61,628 bases of DNA, taken from assembly GCA_947178095.1 (NCBI GenBank), contig CAMWWZ010000003.1:1-61628 (forward strand), given 5' to 3'. Shown one piece after another: positions 52,097 through 60,372 of the stretch; within the stretch, counting starts at the first letter, position 1, and every line of letters begins with the position of its first letter. The position numbers were made by a program, and so were the translations under genes. A model generated the notes under the pieces. The model saw only the letters and a program-made list of their open reading frames with translations, searched no databases and was not told the DNA's origin. Origin of the DNA: an uncultured Treponema sp. (GTDB taxonomy: Bacteria > Spirochaetota > Spirochaetia > Treponematales > Treponemataceae).

Positions 52097-54061
52097 CTAT
52101 TTCAATCTGAATGTGAGCGTCTGGCTCATGCCGACAGCATTTGCGGTGTCTGCTATGACGCGGACTTGGATTACTCCCGCCGTATACTCGTCAAGCGAAA
52201 GCGTGCATTGATTGGTCGTACCGTCTTCAATTGGAAGCATAGTCTGCGTATTGTTGTATGACAACTCAAATTGCACATTCTTGTATTTATCATCTGCCGT
52301 GTCCAATTGAATGGTAAGTTGCGTAACAGCACCTGCCGTCACCTTATCAACCTCATACGTTGTTGTCCCTGCTCCTTGTATCGTTGTCGAACCATATTTT
52401 ATCGTGATGTCAGTTAGCTCGACGTCTTTTTTCGCACCTGCCATGCTAGCGGATGCTGTCACAGAAGAGCCGTAGTCTGCCGTTACCGAAAGATTTTTAT
52501 AATCTGCCGTTGTTACCGCTGTGCGTGTATTGTTCAGCCATTTAGAGAACGGACTCGTGCCTTTCCAGAGATTGTGGGCGGAGGTAGTGTTGTCGTTGTC
52601 GATTTTAAGAAGATCTATATCACCGCCTGTCCACGTTTGGTATTCGGTAAAATTCACGGTCTTTGTTGAATACCCAGTACCTGTGATATAATATGAGAGC
52701 GTTCCGCCGTTCAGGTTGTACTCGATTTTCATGCGGTTGATTTTTTTATCGTCCGCATATCCTACATAGTTGTCGTCAGTCGTGCCAGCGGCACTGCGTT
52801 TTGTCCAGTCCGCATCGGTCGCCGCTGATGTGCCAACGTAGTTGCGAGCGCGGATGCGCACGTCATACACAACGCCGAGTTTCAACTTAAAAAATGCTTC
52901 GTTGTCTCCGTAGGTCATTGCGCCGCCTTTGCCTGCCCAAACGTCCGAGCCTTGAAAATTTAAAACTGTTTTCGCAGTATCGGGAGTAGCAGGATCCATA
53001 GATCTCATACCGTAGATTGTCTTAGTGGCTGTGGTATCGTCCGTTCCGTTGTCGGTGTATTCCGTCAGCTCAATCTCAAAGTTCGTTTCACCATAGCCGC
53101 TTTTCCAGCTGAGTTTTACTTGGTATGTTCCGTCGGCGTTTTCAGAGTTTTTTACGAGGCTTGCCGCAAAATCTGTCGGCGCGCCCGGCTTTTTGTTCAC
53201 CACGTCAATCGTACCAAGGTCGCGCACAAGCGGGTTTCCTGCGTCAACGATGAGCGTGTCGATGAACGAGCCAGTGATTACGCCGTCGGTATTTTTGAAA
53301 ACCATTTTGTACAGATAATTTCCCGGTGCAATTGAAGTGCAATTGTACGTGAACCCTTCGTCTGTCGTGCCGTCGCCGCCATAAGTCTCAGAAGTTTCAT
53401 CGAGAGATTCGCTGGCGGAAGTCTTTTTGTAGATGCCCATGGTGTATGAAGCCACGTTGTCGTTCGGCTTGAATTTTCCCGTAATCGTTACGCTGCCCGG
53501 CGTGGCAAGGTTTTCAGGAGAAAGTTTGAATGATGCCGTGCCGCTTCCGTTGCGCAAGTCAACCGAGCAGAAGCCTTGAAGTACGGGCTTTGCTTTTATC
53601 GAGCCGTCCGTGTACGCCGTGAGCACCAAATTCCATGACATAGAAGGAAGCGTGACATCAACACCGCCATCCTTCGCTTTAATAGCATATTCGCCTGAAC
53701 CCGCTGATGTCTCTGTAAGTTCGACTTCGATAGCGTCAGTACCGTCAAGCTTCTTTCCCGTTTCGCTCGTTCCCGTCAAGTAGAATGTCAGCGTAGTGCC
53801 AGTCGGGTTCGTGGCAGCGTCAGGTGAAAACGGCTTGTCCGGCGTGATAGAACGCGCCGCAGCCTTTGCCGCAGTCGGATAAGATTTTTCGAACTGTGCG
53901 GCGTAATCGTTCGGGATTCCCGTTGCGGAAAGGGAGAGCGTTGCCATGCCTGTACCGCTGTCAACGCTTCCCGCTATTGAGTTTGAGCAGCCGGCAAAGA
54001 GCGCGGCGGCAATCGTGATGAGTGCGACGGTCGCAATGCCGCGCAGTCTTTTCAAGTTCAT
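52097..54061 (-). CDS. Large lipoprotein with fibronectin type III-like domain
   Basis: The 654-residue product has a signal peptide with lipobox LFAGC. A Thr/Ser/Ala-rich N-terminal half made of beta segments is followed by a fibronectin III-like stretch at about residues 290-430 (NKKPGAPTDFAASL, YQVKLSWKSGYGETNFEIEL, VYDVRIRARNYVG) and beta-rich C-terminal domains. It is typical of exposed treponemal lipoproteins that bind host or substrate surfaces. AGGAGGTTCTT precedes ATG 54061. It follows the small lipoprotein gene at 54181 in the same direction, separated by 119 bp. The function is unknown. Confidence 0.8.
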   Translation of the reverse strand: MNLKRLRGIATVALITIAAALFAGCSNSIAGSVDSGTGMATLSLSATGIPNDYAAQFEKSYPTAAKAAARSITPDKPFSPDAATNPTGTTLTFYLTGTSETGKKLDGTDAIEVELTETSAGSGEYAIKAKDGGVDVTLPSMSWNLVLTAYTDGSIKAKPVLQGFCSVDLRNGSGTASFKLSPENLATPGSVTITGKFKPNDNVASYTMGIYKKTSASESLDETSETYGGDGTTDEGFTYNCTSIAPGNYLYKMVFKNTDGVITGSFIDTLIVDAGNPLVRDLGTIDVVNKKPGAPTDFAASLVKNSENADGTYQVKLSWKSGYGETNFEIELTEYTDNGTDDTTATKTIYGMRSMDPATPDTAKTVLNFQGSDVWAGKGGAMTYGDNEAFFKLKLGVVYDVRIRARNYVGTSAATDADWTKRSAAGTTDDNYVGYADDKKINRMKIEYNLNGGTLSYYITGTGYSTKTVNFTEYQTWTGGDIDLLKIDNDNTTSAHNLWKGTSPFSKWLNNTRTAVTTADYKNLSVTADYGSSVTASASMAGAKKDVELTDITIKYGSTTIQGAGTTTYEVDKVTAGAVTQLTIQLDTADDKYKNVQFELSYNNTQTMLPIEDGTTNQCTLSLDEYTAGVIQVRVIADTANAVGMSQTLTFRLK

Positions 54062-54180
54062 AAGAACCTCCTAAAAATAATTTTCTTTTTTATGAAAAAC
54101 ATCGTCGCGATGTTTTATTCCCAAAAATACGTGCGCCTTTCGCGCACCCGCGCGTTGCAAGCGGCAACGCATGTCGTTCG

Positions 54181-54717
54181 CTATTCAGCCCCTCCTTCCT
54201 CCGACCCGACGCGGACGGCAAGCAACGCGCTGTCATAAAAATCCTGGTCGCCCACTTTCACCGCAAGGTGGATGCGGTAATAGCAGGGCTGCCCGGAACC
54301 CTTGGCATCGCGGTAGAAAATGCAGCCGTCCGACTTGGTGATGTACACGGCGATATTCCGCGTACCCCATTTATATACGCCGTCTTTATATGCGCCGTTG
54401 TTCGTCGTGTCCGAAAGAGCGGCGGTATCGGTTGTTTGTGCGCCCGTGATTTTCCAGTCGTAGGAATCGCACTCCACGGGGCAGGAAAGCGCGAGCGTTA
54501 TGCTCGGCACGTCGTCCGAAAGCGAGATTTCGTAAGCGTCGCGGAGCATCAGATCCTGCGTGTCGGGCGTGAGCGCGAACGACGCGGCGTTGCTTGAAAT
54601 CGGCACGAAGCAACTGTCGTAGCTTTCAAACAGCTCTTCCTTTGTGCCGCACGAGCAGAACAGGACGGCGCAAAGCGCGAGGGCAAGCGCACTGTTCGCT
54701 TTGAGTTTCACGTTCAC
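54181..54717 (-). CDS. Small lipoprotein coupled to the propeller/barrel gene
   Basis: The 178-residue product starts at GTG 54717, which overlaps the TGA of the upstream gene (GTGA), after GGTGG. The signal peptide ends in lipobox LFCSC. The body is beta-rich (YDWKITGAQTTDTA, RNIAVYITKSDGCIFYRDAK, YYRIHLAVKVGDQDFY). A frame extending further upstream overlaps the neighbour and is not used. Tight coupling to the gene at 54714-56387 suggests the two proteins work together at the cell surface. Confidence 0.75.
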   Translation of the reverse strand: MNVKLKANSALALALCAVLFCSCGTKEELFESYDSCFVPISSNAASFALTPDTQDLMLRDAYEISLSDDVPSITLALSCPVECDSYDWKITGAQTTDTAALSDTTNNGAYKDGVYKWGTRNIAVYITKSDGCIFYRDAKGSGQPCYYRIHLAVKVGDQDFYDSALLAVRVGSEEGGAE

Positions 54718-56387
54718 TTTTTGCCACCTTTGTCTTTGTTCTTGCCTTTCAGCTTGAAATTCGCCGTGACCGCAATTTCGGGAATCAGTCCCCACATGCT
54801 GTCGTATTCCGCGCCCAGCATGACGGCAAGCTTGCTGATGATGATGCCCGTCCGAATCCTGCCGCCGAGCGAGAACGCCTGCTTTGACGACGTAACGCCC
54901 GGATTCATCAGCCAGCTGACTTTCGCCTCGAATGCCACTTCGGAAAAAAGGCTCACGAACGTGCTGACCGGCACTTCAACGCCCACCGGCACGAGCACTT
55001 CGCCAAAAAACAGATACGGCGGCGCGATGCGCGCGCTTCCGTCAAGCGTCTTGTACGTCGTGGGATAGTTGTCCGCCGGGAACGCCATCGCAAACCGCGC
55101 GCCAAGCCCCTCGTAGACAGGAGCTGTGAACATCGTCGTGTACCACCCGAATTCCGCCGCCGTGCCGAACTGGTAATAATTGCTCTTCTTGTCGAGCATG
55201 ATCGCGGATGCGCCCACGTTGAACGCATGAAAATGTTCCCGCAACGCCGACTGAAAATTGAACGGCACATATACTGGCTGTCCCGAAGCACCGGACGCAG
55301 AGCCGGCATGTTCCTGCCCCGAAACCACAACGAACGCGCCAGCGTCAAATACAGGCGTTTCTGGTACAGGCTCGTCTGGCTTTCGCAGAACGTCCTCGAC
55401 AAGCAGTTTGTACACCGAGCCATCCTGATGCCCGGTGAGCACTTGCGAATAGTCCGAGTTGAACGCAAAGCTGATGAGCTGCGAATCGTTGAACGGCGGA
55501 ATGTAGCCCAAAAGCCTGCCGCTTTCCAATGAATAAAATTCGAGCAATCCGTCGTCAGTGAGCACGATGAGCGTCTTGTCGTCCGACGTGACCGTAAACT
55601 GGCTCACCGTACTTTGCACGCGGACTTCGCGCAAAACGTTCCCATTGAACGCCATGAGCGAGACGACGTTTTCTTCTATGCAGCCGTAAACGCTTTTTGA
55701 ATCCGCCGAAAAAGCGACTGGCGTGCGCATTCCTACGAACGAATCTATTTCAGAAATGAGCGCGCCGTCCACCGTGTCCCAAACGTAAATCAAGCCGTCG
55801 GAAGAAGCGGCAGCTACCAAAGACGAGTTCGGGCTGAATGCGAGGTTGTGGACGTTCCGCGTCCCGCCTTCGAGCTTCGTCGTATCAAATTTTTTTGCGC
55901 CCCTCAATTTAAAATACAGCATGCCCGATCCGTCCGAAAACGCCACGGCGATGAGGTCGCTGTCCTCGCTGAATGCGGCGCAGACGACTTCTTGCGATTC
56001 CCCGAAAGAAAGCGAATAGCCAAAATCCGTGGGCGCATTTTTCGCATCTTGCGGCAGACTCCAAATTGCCATGTATTCTGAAGAAACGCCAAGAATCATG
56101 TCGTTGTAGAATTCCTCGCTGCTTCCTTCTTCACGCGAAAAGCAAAGATTCATTTCCTGCGGAAACAAAAAATCATGCAAAATATCGAGCGACTGGGCAT
56201 CGCGCACGATGATGGAATCCGCCTCGCCGAGCGCGAAAAGGCTGTCGTCGTGATTCCAGCAGATTGTCTTGACCGGCTCGGCAATCTTGACAATCCGATC
56301 AGCCTCAACTGGGATTTCCTGCGAAAAAAGCGGGGAGACGCAAAGTATCAGCGCAAAGGCAAACAGGACACGGCTAGAGCGGGGCAT
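54714..56387 (-). CDS. Secreted WD40-like propeller protein with outer-membrane-like C-terminus
   Basis: The 557-residue product starts at ATG 56387 (MPRSSRVLFAFALILCVSPL, signal peptide). Residues about 30-360 hold WD40-like blades (ICWNHDDSLFALGEAD, LAFSPNSSLVAAASSDGLIY, VWDTVDGALISEI). Residues about 390-557 alternate hydrophobic and polar residues and end GAEYDSMWGLIPEIAVTANF, like an outer-membrane beta-barrel. A G9 tract ends 5 nt before the ATG, where a ribosome site would be. The gene lies downstream of the 73-bp promoter block shared with the phase-variable lipoprotein at 60373. The role is unknown. Confidence 0.75.
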   Translation of the reverse strand: MPRSSRVLFAFALILCVSPLFSQEIPVEADRIVKIAEPVKTICWNHDDSLFALGEADSIIVRDAQSLDILHDFLFPQEMNLCFSREEGSSEEFYNDMILGVSSEYMAIWSLPQDAKNAPTDFGYSLSFGESQEVVCAAFSEDSDLIAVAFSDGSGMLYFKLRGAKKFDTTKLEGGTRNVHNLAFSPNSSLVAAASSDGLIYVWDTVDGALISEIDSFVGMRTPVAFSADSKSVYGCIEENVVSLMAFNGNVLREVRVQSTVSQFTVTSDDKTLIVLTDDGLLEFYSLESGRLLGYIPPFNDSQLISFAFNSDYSQVLTGHQDGSVYKLLVEDVLRKPDEPVPETPVFDAGAFVVVSGQEHAGSASGASGQPVYVPFNFQSALREHFHAFNVGASAIMLDKKSNYYQFGTAAEFGWYTTMFTAPVYEGLGARFAMAFPADNYPTTYKTLDGSARIAPPYLFFGEVLVPVGVEVPVSTFVSLFSEVAFEAKVSWLMNPGVTSSKQAFSLGGRIRTGIIISKLAVMLGAEYDSMWGLIPEIAVTANFKLKGKNKDKGGKK

Positions 56388-56392
56388 TGCTA

Positions 56393-56401
56393 CCCCCCCC
56401 C
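56393..56401 (-). repeat. Poly-G tract (G9) just before the propeller/barrel start codon
   Basis: Nine C on the plus strand give G9, then TAGCA and the ATG at 56387. It takes the place of a Shine-Dalgarno sequence. An upstream ATG in the same frame at this tract length (56420) would be thrown out of frame by length changes. Confidence 0.7.
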
Positions 56402-56508
56402 ATTGCCGCGCACAAAGCATTGTGGCACAAAAAAGAGTCGATTGTCCTGAAAAAACATTTTTGCAATTATGCTTCATTACTTTGCAAAACCAAAGGCAAA
56501 ATTCTTGC

Positions 56509-56581
56509 CAGTGGCGGAATTATAGCAGTTTTGTAATTTTTTGTCGTGAGTAATTTACGCACGGTTTTGCATTTTTTTGGG
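56509..56581 (-). repeat. 73-bp duplicated promoter block, copy 1
   Basis: The 73 bp are identical to 61458-61530 except for one base. Both copies drive minus-strand genes associated with poly-G tracts. The block contains the promoter at 56519-56547. A further TTTGCCAAAGTGC match lies beyond each copy (56668 and 61535). Confidence 0.85.
56519..56547 (-). promoter_or_regulatory. Promoter of the propeller/barrel operon
   Basis: Minus strand ACGACA (56547-56542), a 17-bp spacer and TATAAT (56524-56519), giving a leader of about 125 nt that includes the G9 tract. Confidence 0.6.
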
Positions 56582-56666
56582 GAAATTTGCGAAAAAATGC
56601 CGTTTTTTTACAGGAAATTTGTATAGGGTCGTATAAAATGGCACGCATTTCGCCCCGTGCAAAAGT

Positions 56667-56695
56667 TTGCCAAAGTGCCTAAAACATGGTATACT
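56667..56695 (+). promoter_or_regulatory. Promoter of the PD-(D/E)XK-like gene, leaderless geometry
   Basis: TTGCCA (56667-56672), a 17-bp spacer and TATACT (56690-56695), then 6 nt to the ATG at 56702; no ribosome site. Confidence 0.75.
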
Positions 56696-56701
56696 AAAAT
56701 T

Positions 56702-57661
56702 ATGTGTGATAAAAATAAAATCGAAAAACTTTTTGAAGCTATGTCTGAAAGATTGTATAGGGAAAACGACTTGTCAGATATGACTTATACTTTGTGCAAA
56801 TGCAACGAAGATTTCAAAACATTCTTTTTAAACTACTGTTTTGACGAACCGATTAAAATAGAGTTTATAGGGCGAGAATATTCAAGGTATTGTTCCAGAC
56901 CAGATTTTTTTGCCCAAGACATGCAAGGCAATGAATATTTGATTGAAATAAAAATTAATGACAGAAATCAACATTTTTATCAGTACAAACAAGATTTTCC
57001 AAAAGCAAAGTATGCGTTTATTTCAAATTATAATTTAAATGAAAACGAATTAAATAAAGATGACAAAGCGGCACTGCCAAAATGGAAAATAAAAACATGG
57101 AAAGGTTTTTATGATGCACTTAGCAAATCTAAATTAAAAGAAGATTCCATTGTATATGGATATCTTAAATACTTGAAGAATCTAACTGAAATTAAGGAGT
57201 TTATAAAAATGAATATCAGTCAAGTGAAAAGTTTACCTGCTTTTTGTAACAATCTACGTAAGGTTGCGGAAGACAAAGGATTTGTGGTTTATACATCTCC
57301 TAAAACATTCACAGAAGAATACTACGGTTATTTTTTTACAAAAGAATGCTTATATCTATGGTTCGGGCTGTTTTTACCAGATGGAAATATTTGGATTGGA
57401 TTAAAAAACGATGAAAGTTGGATTACCAATTCTATTAAGGAAAAGTTAAACAGAGAGTTTAAAAATTTTCCTAAAACAGACTTATATGAAACTACGGAAT
57501 CTTATGAGGACAATTTTGGTTATTATTGGTTTAAATTAAAAGAAGATAAACACAAAATTTTATGCGATGATTCTAAATCACCCGAAGAACAGCAAAAAGT
57601 TTTGGAAGATTTTTTTGTAAATGTCTTGGAAGCAATAGGCGCAGAAAAATATTTGGGATAG
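56702..57661 (+). CDS. PD-(D/E)XK nuclease-like protein, possible defence gene
   Basis: The 319-residue soluble protein has RPDFFAQDMQGNEYLIEIK (residues 66-84), matching the PD-x(10-20)-(D/E)xK active site, with an upstream Glu (about 49 or 54) that could complete it. The C-terminal half contains WFGLFLPDGNIWIGLKNDES and may be a recognition or sensor part. It is A+T-rich, is transcribed alone as a likely leaderless mRNA, and sits between a restriction-modification system and an ATPase/RloB pair, so a role in defence is plausible. I cannot assign a known system. Confidence 0.7.
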   Translation: MCDKNKIEKLFEAMSERLYRENDLSDMTYTLCKCNEDFKTFFLNYCFDEPIKIEFIGREYSRYCSRPDFFAQDMQGNEYLIEIKINDRNQHFYQYKQDFPKAKYAFISNYNLNENELNKDDKAALPKWKIKTWKGFYDALSKSKLKEDSIVYGYLKYLKNLTEIKEFIKMNISQVKSLPAFCNNLRKVAEDKGFVVYTSPKTFTEEYYGYFFTKECLYLWFGLFLPDGNIWIGLKNDESWITNSIKEKLNREFKNFPKTDLYETTESYEDNFGYYWFKLKEDKHKILCDDSKSPEEQQKVLEDFFVNVLEAIGAEKYLG

Positions 57662-57790
57662 AGTCATTTTCTCGCATTCGCAAAGATATTAGAGCAGAGA
57701 ATCACCATACCTCGACGCAAGCATCGGGATATGAACCCCTCCGCACGAATCAACGCGCATTCAGTTTCGTGCCCATGATGACTTCGGCAG

Positions 57791-57955
57791 TTATGGGCTG
57801 TCTCCCAAATACCGCTCGCTGAGGTCTGCGTAATCATCCGTCGCCCAAAGAAGATTTCTGCTGGTCGTCATGCCCTTCAGAATGATTTCCAGCAAGAACT
57901 CGTTAATTTTGAGAAGTTCGTTTTCTTTTATGTCAATGTACGCGCGGATAGTCAT
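57791..57955 (-). pseudogene. Short reading frame, likely truncated by a frameshift
   Basis: ATG 57955 opens a 54-codon frame (MTIRAYIDIKENELLKINEF..., TDDYADLSERYLGDSP) ending at 57791. In the next frame the sequence continues as ITAEVIMGTKLNA and a stop, which joins smoothly to the first part and suggests that one indel split the gene. The rest of 57662-58041 shows no other gene. Confidence 0.4.
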
Positions 57956-58041
57956 AGTAGTATTTTAACTTTTCCACATTACAGCATATATTAATTAAAG
58001 TATAAATTTGCAAAAATATTGCAAAAATCATACTTAATGTA

Positions 58042-58069
58042 TTGACTTTTGCATATAATTAGGTATACT
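58042..58069 (+). promoter_or_regulatory. Promoter of the ATPase/RloB pair
   Basis: TTGACT (58042-58047), a 16-bp spacer and TATACT (58064-58069), about 38 nt before ATG 58108. A TAGGAG ribosome site is present. Confidence 0.7.
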
Positions 58070-58107
58070 TATTGTAATTCGCTTTTATTGGTCGATAGGA
58101 GTTCCAC

Positions 58108-59406
58108 ATGTTAGTCAATTTCACTTTTAAGAATTGCAGGTCGTTTTATCGGGAAAGCGCTTTAAGCATGCAGGCGGTAAAAGATGCGGAATTAAAAGAA
58201 ATCAATACGTTTTCTGCCGACAGCAAGTTAATGCCCAAGGGCGAAAATGAGTTTTTAAAATCGGCCGTCATATTCGGCGGCAACGCTTCGGGCAAGTCGA
58301 ACGTTTTAAAGGCTTTGGCATATATGAAAAACGTCTTGCAGATGTCGGCCTCACAGTTTCCGATTGTCGCCGCAAACGAGCCTTTTGCGTTTTATGAAAA
58401 CGCCCAAAACGACGAAAGCTCTTATGAAGTCGAAATCATACAAAACGGCTCTTATTATAAATACGGATTTACGATAGTAAAAGGCGCGGTCAAGACAGAA
58501 TGGTTGGAGCGCAGAAAAGAACGCCTGACTTCCGTGTTCAAGCGCACGGACAACGAGCTTGAAATCACGGGCTTGTCAAAGCAGGCGACAAGATTGATAA
58601 ACATTTCTTCCGGCACGCTGTTCTTGTCTGTAGGCAACAATTTTCATTTGGATATTGCGCCGCACCTCAATGACGTAATGCTGTGGTTTCAGAATTTATT
58701 GATAGTGTTTGAAAACGATGCCAACATTTTGGACATTTATGCTATGGCAAACGGCAAGTATAAAGAACAGGCCCTGAAAATCTTAAAATTGGCGGACATA
58801 GGAATCACGGATATACGGGTGAAGAAAGACAAAGTTGCCAACATTGCAAATTTCAACGACATGCTCAACATTAATGCGCAAATACAAATCAATCCTACCT
58901 CATTTGGACAATTAAAGCAGGAAGAAAAAAATCTGTATAACATAGATTTGGAAACTTTTTTTGATGTGTATGACAAAAAAGGCAAAGCGAAAGGAAAAAG
59001 AGATATTTTGCTTTATAAGAACGCAGGATTCAATTCCGAAGGCACAGTTCGTTTACTGTGCTATTTGGGCTGGATTCTTGCGGCTTTAGATCAAGGAAGA
59101 GTAATTGTCATTGACGAAATAGATGCAAAACTGCATTTTCTCGTTGCGGACTATATAGTAAAACTTTTCAATTCCATAGACACGAATCCCAAAAATTCGC
59201 AACTCGTTTGCACGGCGCACAACGTAATGCTTATGGACGAAGATTTGCGCCGCGATCAAATTTATTTTACAAGCAAAGATAAATACGGCGAAAGCACTCT
59301 CGTTTCTTTATCCGATTACAAGAACGTAAGAAAAACTGATTTGTTCAGCAAGCGGTATCTTGCGGGTTTCTATGCAAAACTTCCAGATATGAAAAACAAC
59401 GATTGA
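58108..59406 (+). CDS. AAA15-family ATPase of an RloA/AbiL-like defence pair
   Basis: The 432-residue protein begins with LVNFTFKNCRSFYRESALSM, typical of OLD/AAA15 ATPases. Walker A is GGNASGKS (residues 57-64), the ABC-like signature region precedes Walker B VIVIDEIDAKLH near residue 330, and a late His lies in CTAHNVMLMDEDL. These SMC-like ATPases sense phage infection and control an effector. The next gene, 10 bp downstream, encodes an RloB-domain protein, the usual partner in RloA/RloB and AbiLi/AbiLii-type abortive-infection modules. The naming follows this architecture, not a search. Confidence 0.85.
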   Translation: MLVNFTFKNCRSFYRESALSMQAVKDAELKEINTFSADSKLMPKGENEFLKSAVIFGGNASGKSNVLKALAYMKNVLQMSASQFPIVAANEPFAFYENAQNDESSYEVEIIQNGSYYKYGFTIVKGAVKTEWLERRKERLTSVFKRTDNELEITGLSKQATRLINISSGTLFLSVGNNFHLDIAPHLNDVMLWFQNLLIVFENDANILDIYAMANGKYKEQALKILKLADIGITDIRVKKDKVANIANFNDMLNINAQIQINPTSFGQLKQEEKNLYNIDLETFFDVYDKKGKAKGKRDILLYKNAGFNSEGTVRLLCYLGWILAALDQGRVIVIDEIDAKLHFLVADYIVKLFNSIDTNPKNSQLVCTAHNVMLMDEDLRRDQIYFTSKDKYGESTLVSLSDYKNVRKTDLFSKRYLAGFYAKLPDMKNND

Positions 59407-59416
59407 GACGGCGGCT

Positions 59417-60022
59417 ATGGCAAGAAAATCAGATACACTAGTTGTCAGAAATAAATTTTATATAATAACAAATGGCGAGCAAACGGAATGCAATTATTTT
59501 AAATTATTGAAATGCAAACGCAGCATATATGATGTCAAGATATTGTTTGAGAATGCAGACCCGCTAGGCTTAGTCAAATACGCGCAGAATTTTTTAGACG
59601 ACGCGAATCAAGTTTGGTGCGTGTTTGATATTGACGAAACGTACAAAGATGGCAGGCTCGTTCCCGCATTGAAGCAAGCGGAAGAAAGCGGCATAAAAAT
59701 TGCATATTCGAATATTGCTTTTGAAGTATGGTTGATTTCTCATTTTGAAAAATGCAAACAGACTTTGCAGTTAAAGGATTATGCGCGAGAACTGGATAGA
59801 ATTCTAAAAGAAAACGGAAAAGGCGAAACATACACCAAAAATGATGAAAAACTGCTGAAAACCTATTTTATTCCGAATTACAAAAAGGCGATGGAAAACG
59901 CCAAAATAGTGTATCAGAATTATGTCAAGGAACACAACGAAAAAATCCGAACAAACGCCAACCAATATGGGATTGGGTATCAAGCACTACCGTTTACAAA
60001 TTGGTGGAGACGCTTAAATTAA
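59417..60022 (+). CDS. RloB-domain protein, likely effector of the defence pair
   Basis: The 201-residue protein shows the RloB pattern: FYIITNGEQTECNYFKLL (typically EGxxTExxYF), VWCVFDIDETYKDG with acidic residues of a TOPRIM-like site, and SNIAFEVWLISHFEK (typically NPxFExWLLLHF). The C-terminus is basic. RloB proteins are thought to be nucleases or tRNA-directed effectors controlled by the neighbouring ATPase. The start ATG 59417 lies 10 bp after the ATPase stop, in the same operon. All key blocks are intact. Confidence 0.85.
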   Translation: MARKSDTLVVRNKFYIITNGEQTECNYFKLLKCKRSIYDVKILFENADPLGLVKYAQNFLDDANQVWCVFDIDETYKDGRLVPALKQAEESGIKIAYSNIAFEVWLISHFEKCKQTLQLKDYARELDRILKENGKGETYTKNDEKLLKTYFIPNYKKAMENAKIVYQNYVKEHNEKIRTNANQYGIGYQALPFTNWWRRLN

Positions 60023-60030
60023 AAGATTAA

Positions 60031-60261
60031 AACTCTGTCGTCCGCCTGAAAAACGGCGCGTTCGGCTTGGTAGAAGTGAAGTTCGGCGGCGACCATTTAA
60101 TAGAAGAAGGCGCGGCAAACTTGCGGAAGCTCGCTGCGAAAATCGACACGACGAAAATGAAAGAGCCGTCTTTTCTCATGGTGCTCACCGCCGTCGGAAA
60201 ATACGCCTACCAACGAAAAGACGGCGTGTTCGTCGTGCCTGTCGGCACGTTGCGGGATTAG
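60031..60261 (+). pseudogene. Remnant C-terminus of a DUF4143 AAA ATPase
   Basis: The frame from 60031 reads VVRLKNGAFGLVEVKFGG, then ANLRKLAAKID, SFLMVLTAVGKYAYQRKDGV and FVVPVGTLRD, the typical end of AAA ATPases with a DUF4143 C-terminal domain. The N-terminal about 350 residues are missing, a stop lies just before 60031, and there is no start with a ribosome site. It begins 8 bp after the RloB gene, so the defence pair may have replaced the rest of the gene. Confidence 0.75.
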
Positions 60262-60270
60262 CGGCGAGGC

Positions 60271-60368
60271 GCGATTTTGCAGCGAAGCGAAAAATCGCAG
60301 TCAATAAGCGAGTTTCCGAAAGAAACTCGGCATAAAAATAGGCAACGCTAAATTAGTTGCCTATTTTA
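60271..60368 (+). repeat. Modular element, copy e (H2, H3, H4)
   Basis: H2 is GCGATTTT/AAAATCGC (60271-60298), H3 is CGAGTTTC/GAAACTCG (60309-60329), and H4 is AAAATAGGCAAC with GTTGCCTATTTT (60335-60367). H1 is absent. It lies 9 bp after the DUF4143 remnant and reaches almost to the stop of the convergent lipoprotein gene. Confidence 0.8.
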
Positions 60369-60372
60369 ATTG

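Noticed and set aside
58108..60022. PARIS anti-restriction-induced defence system
   Set aside because: The ATPase type fits, but the partner has RloB motifs rather than the DUF4435 AriB pattern.
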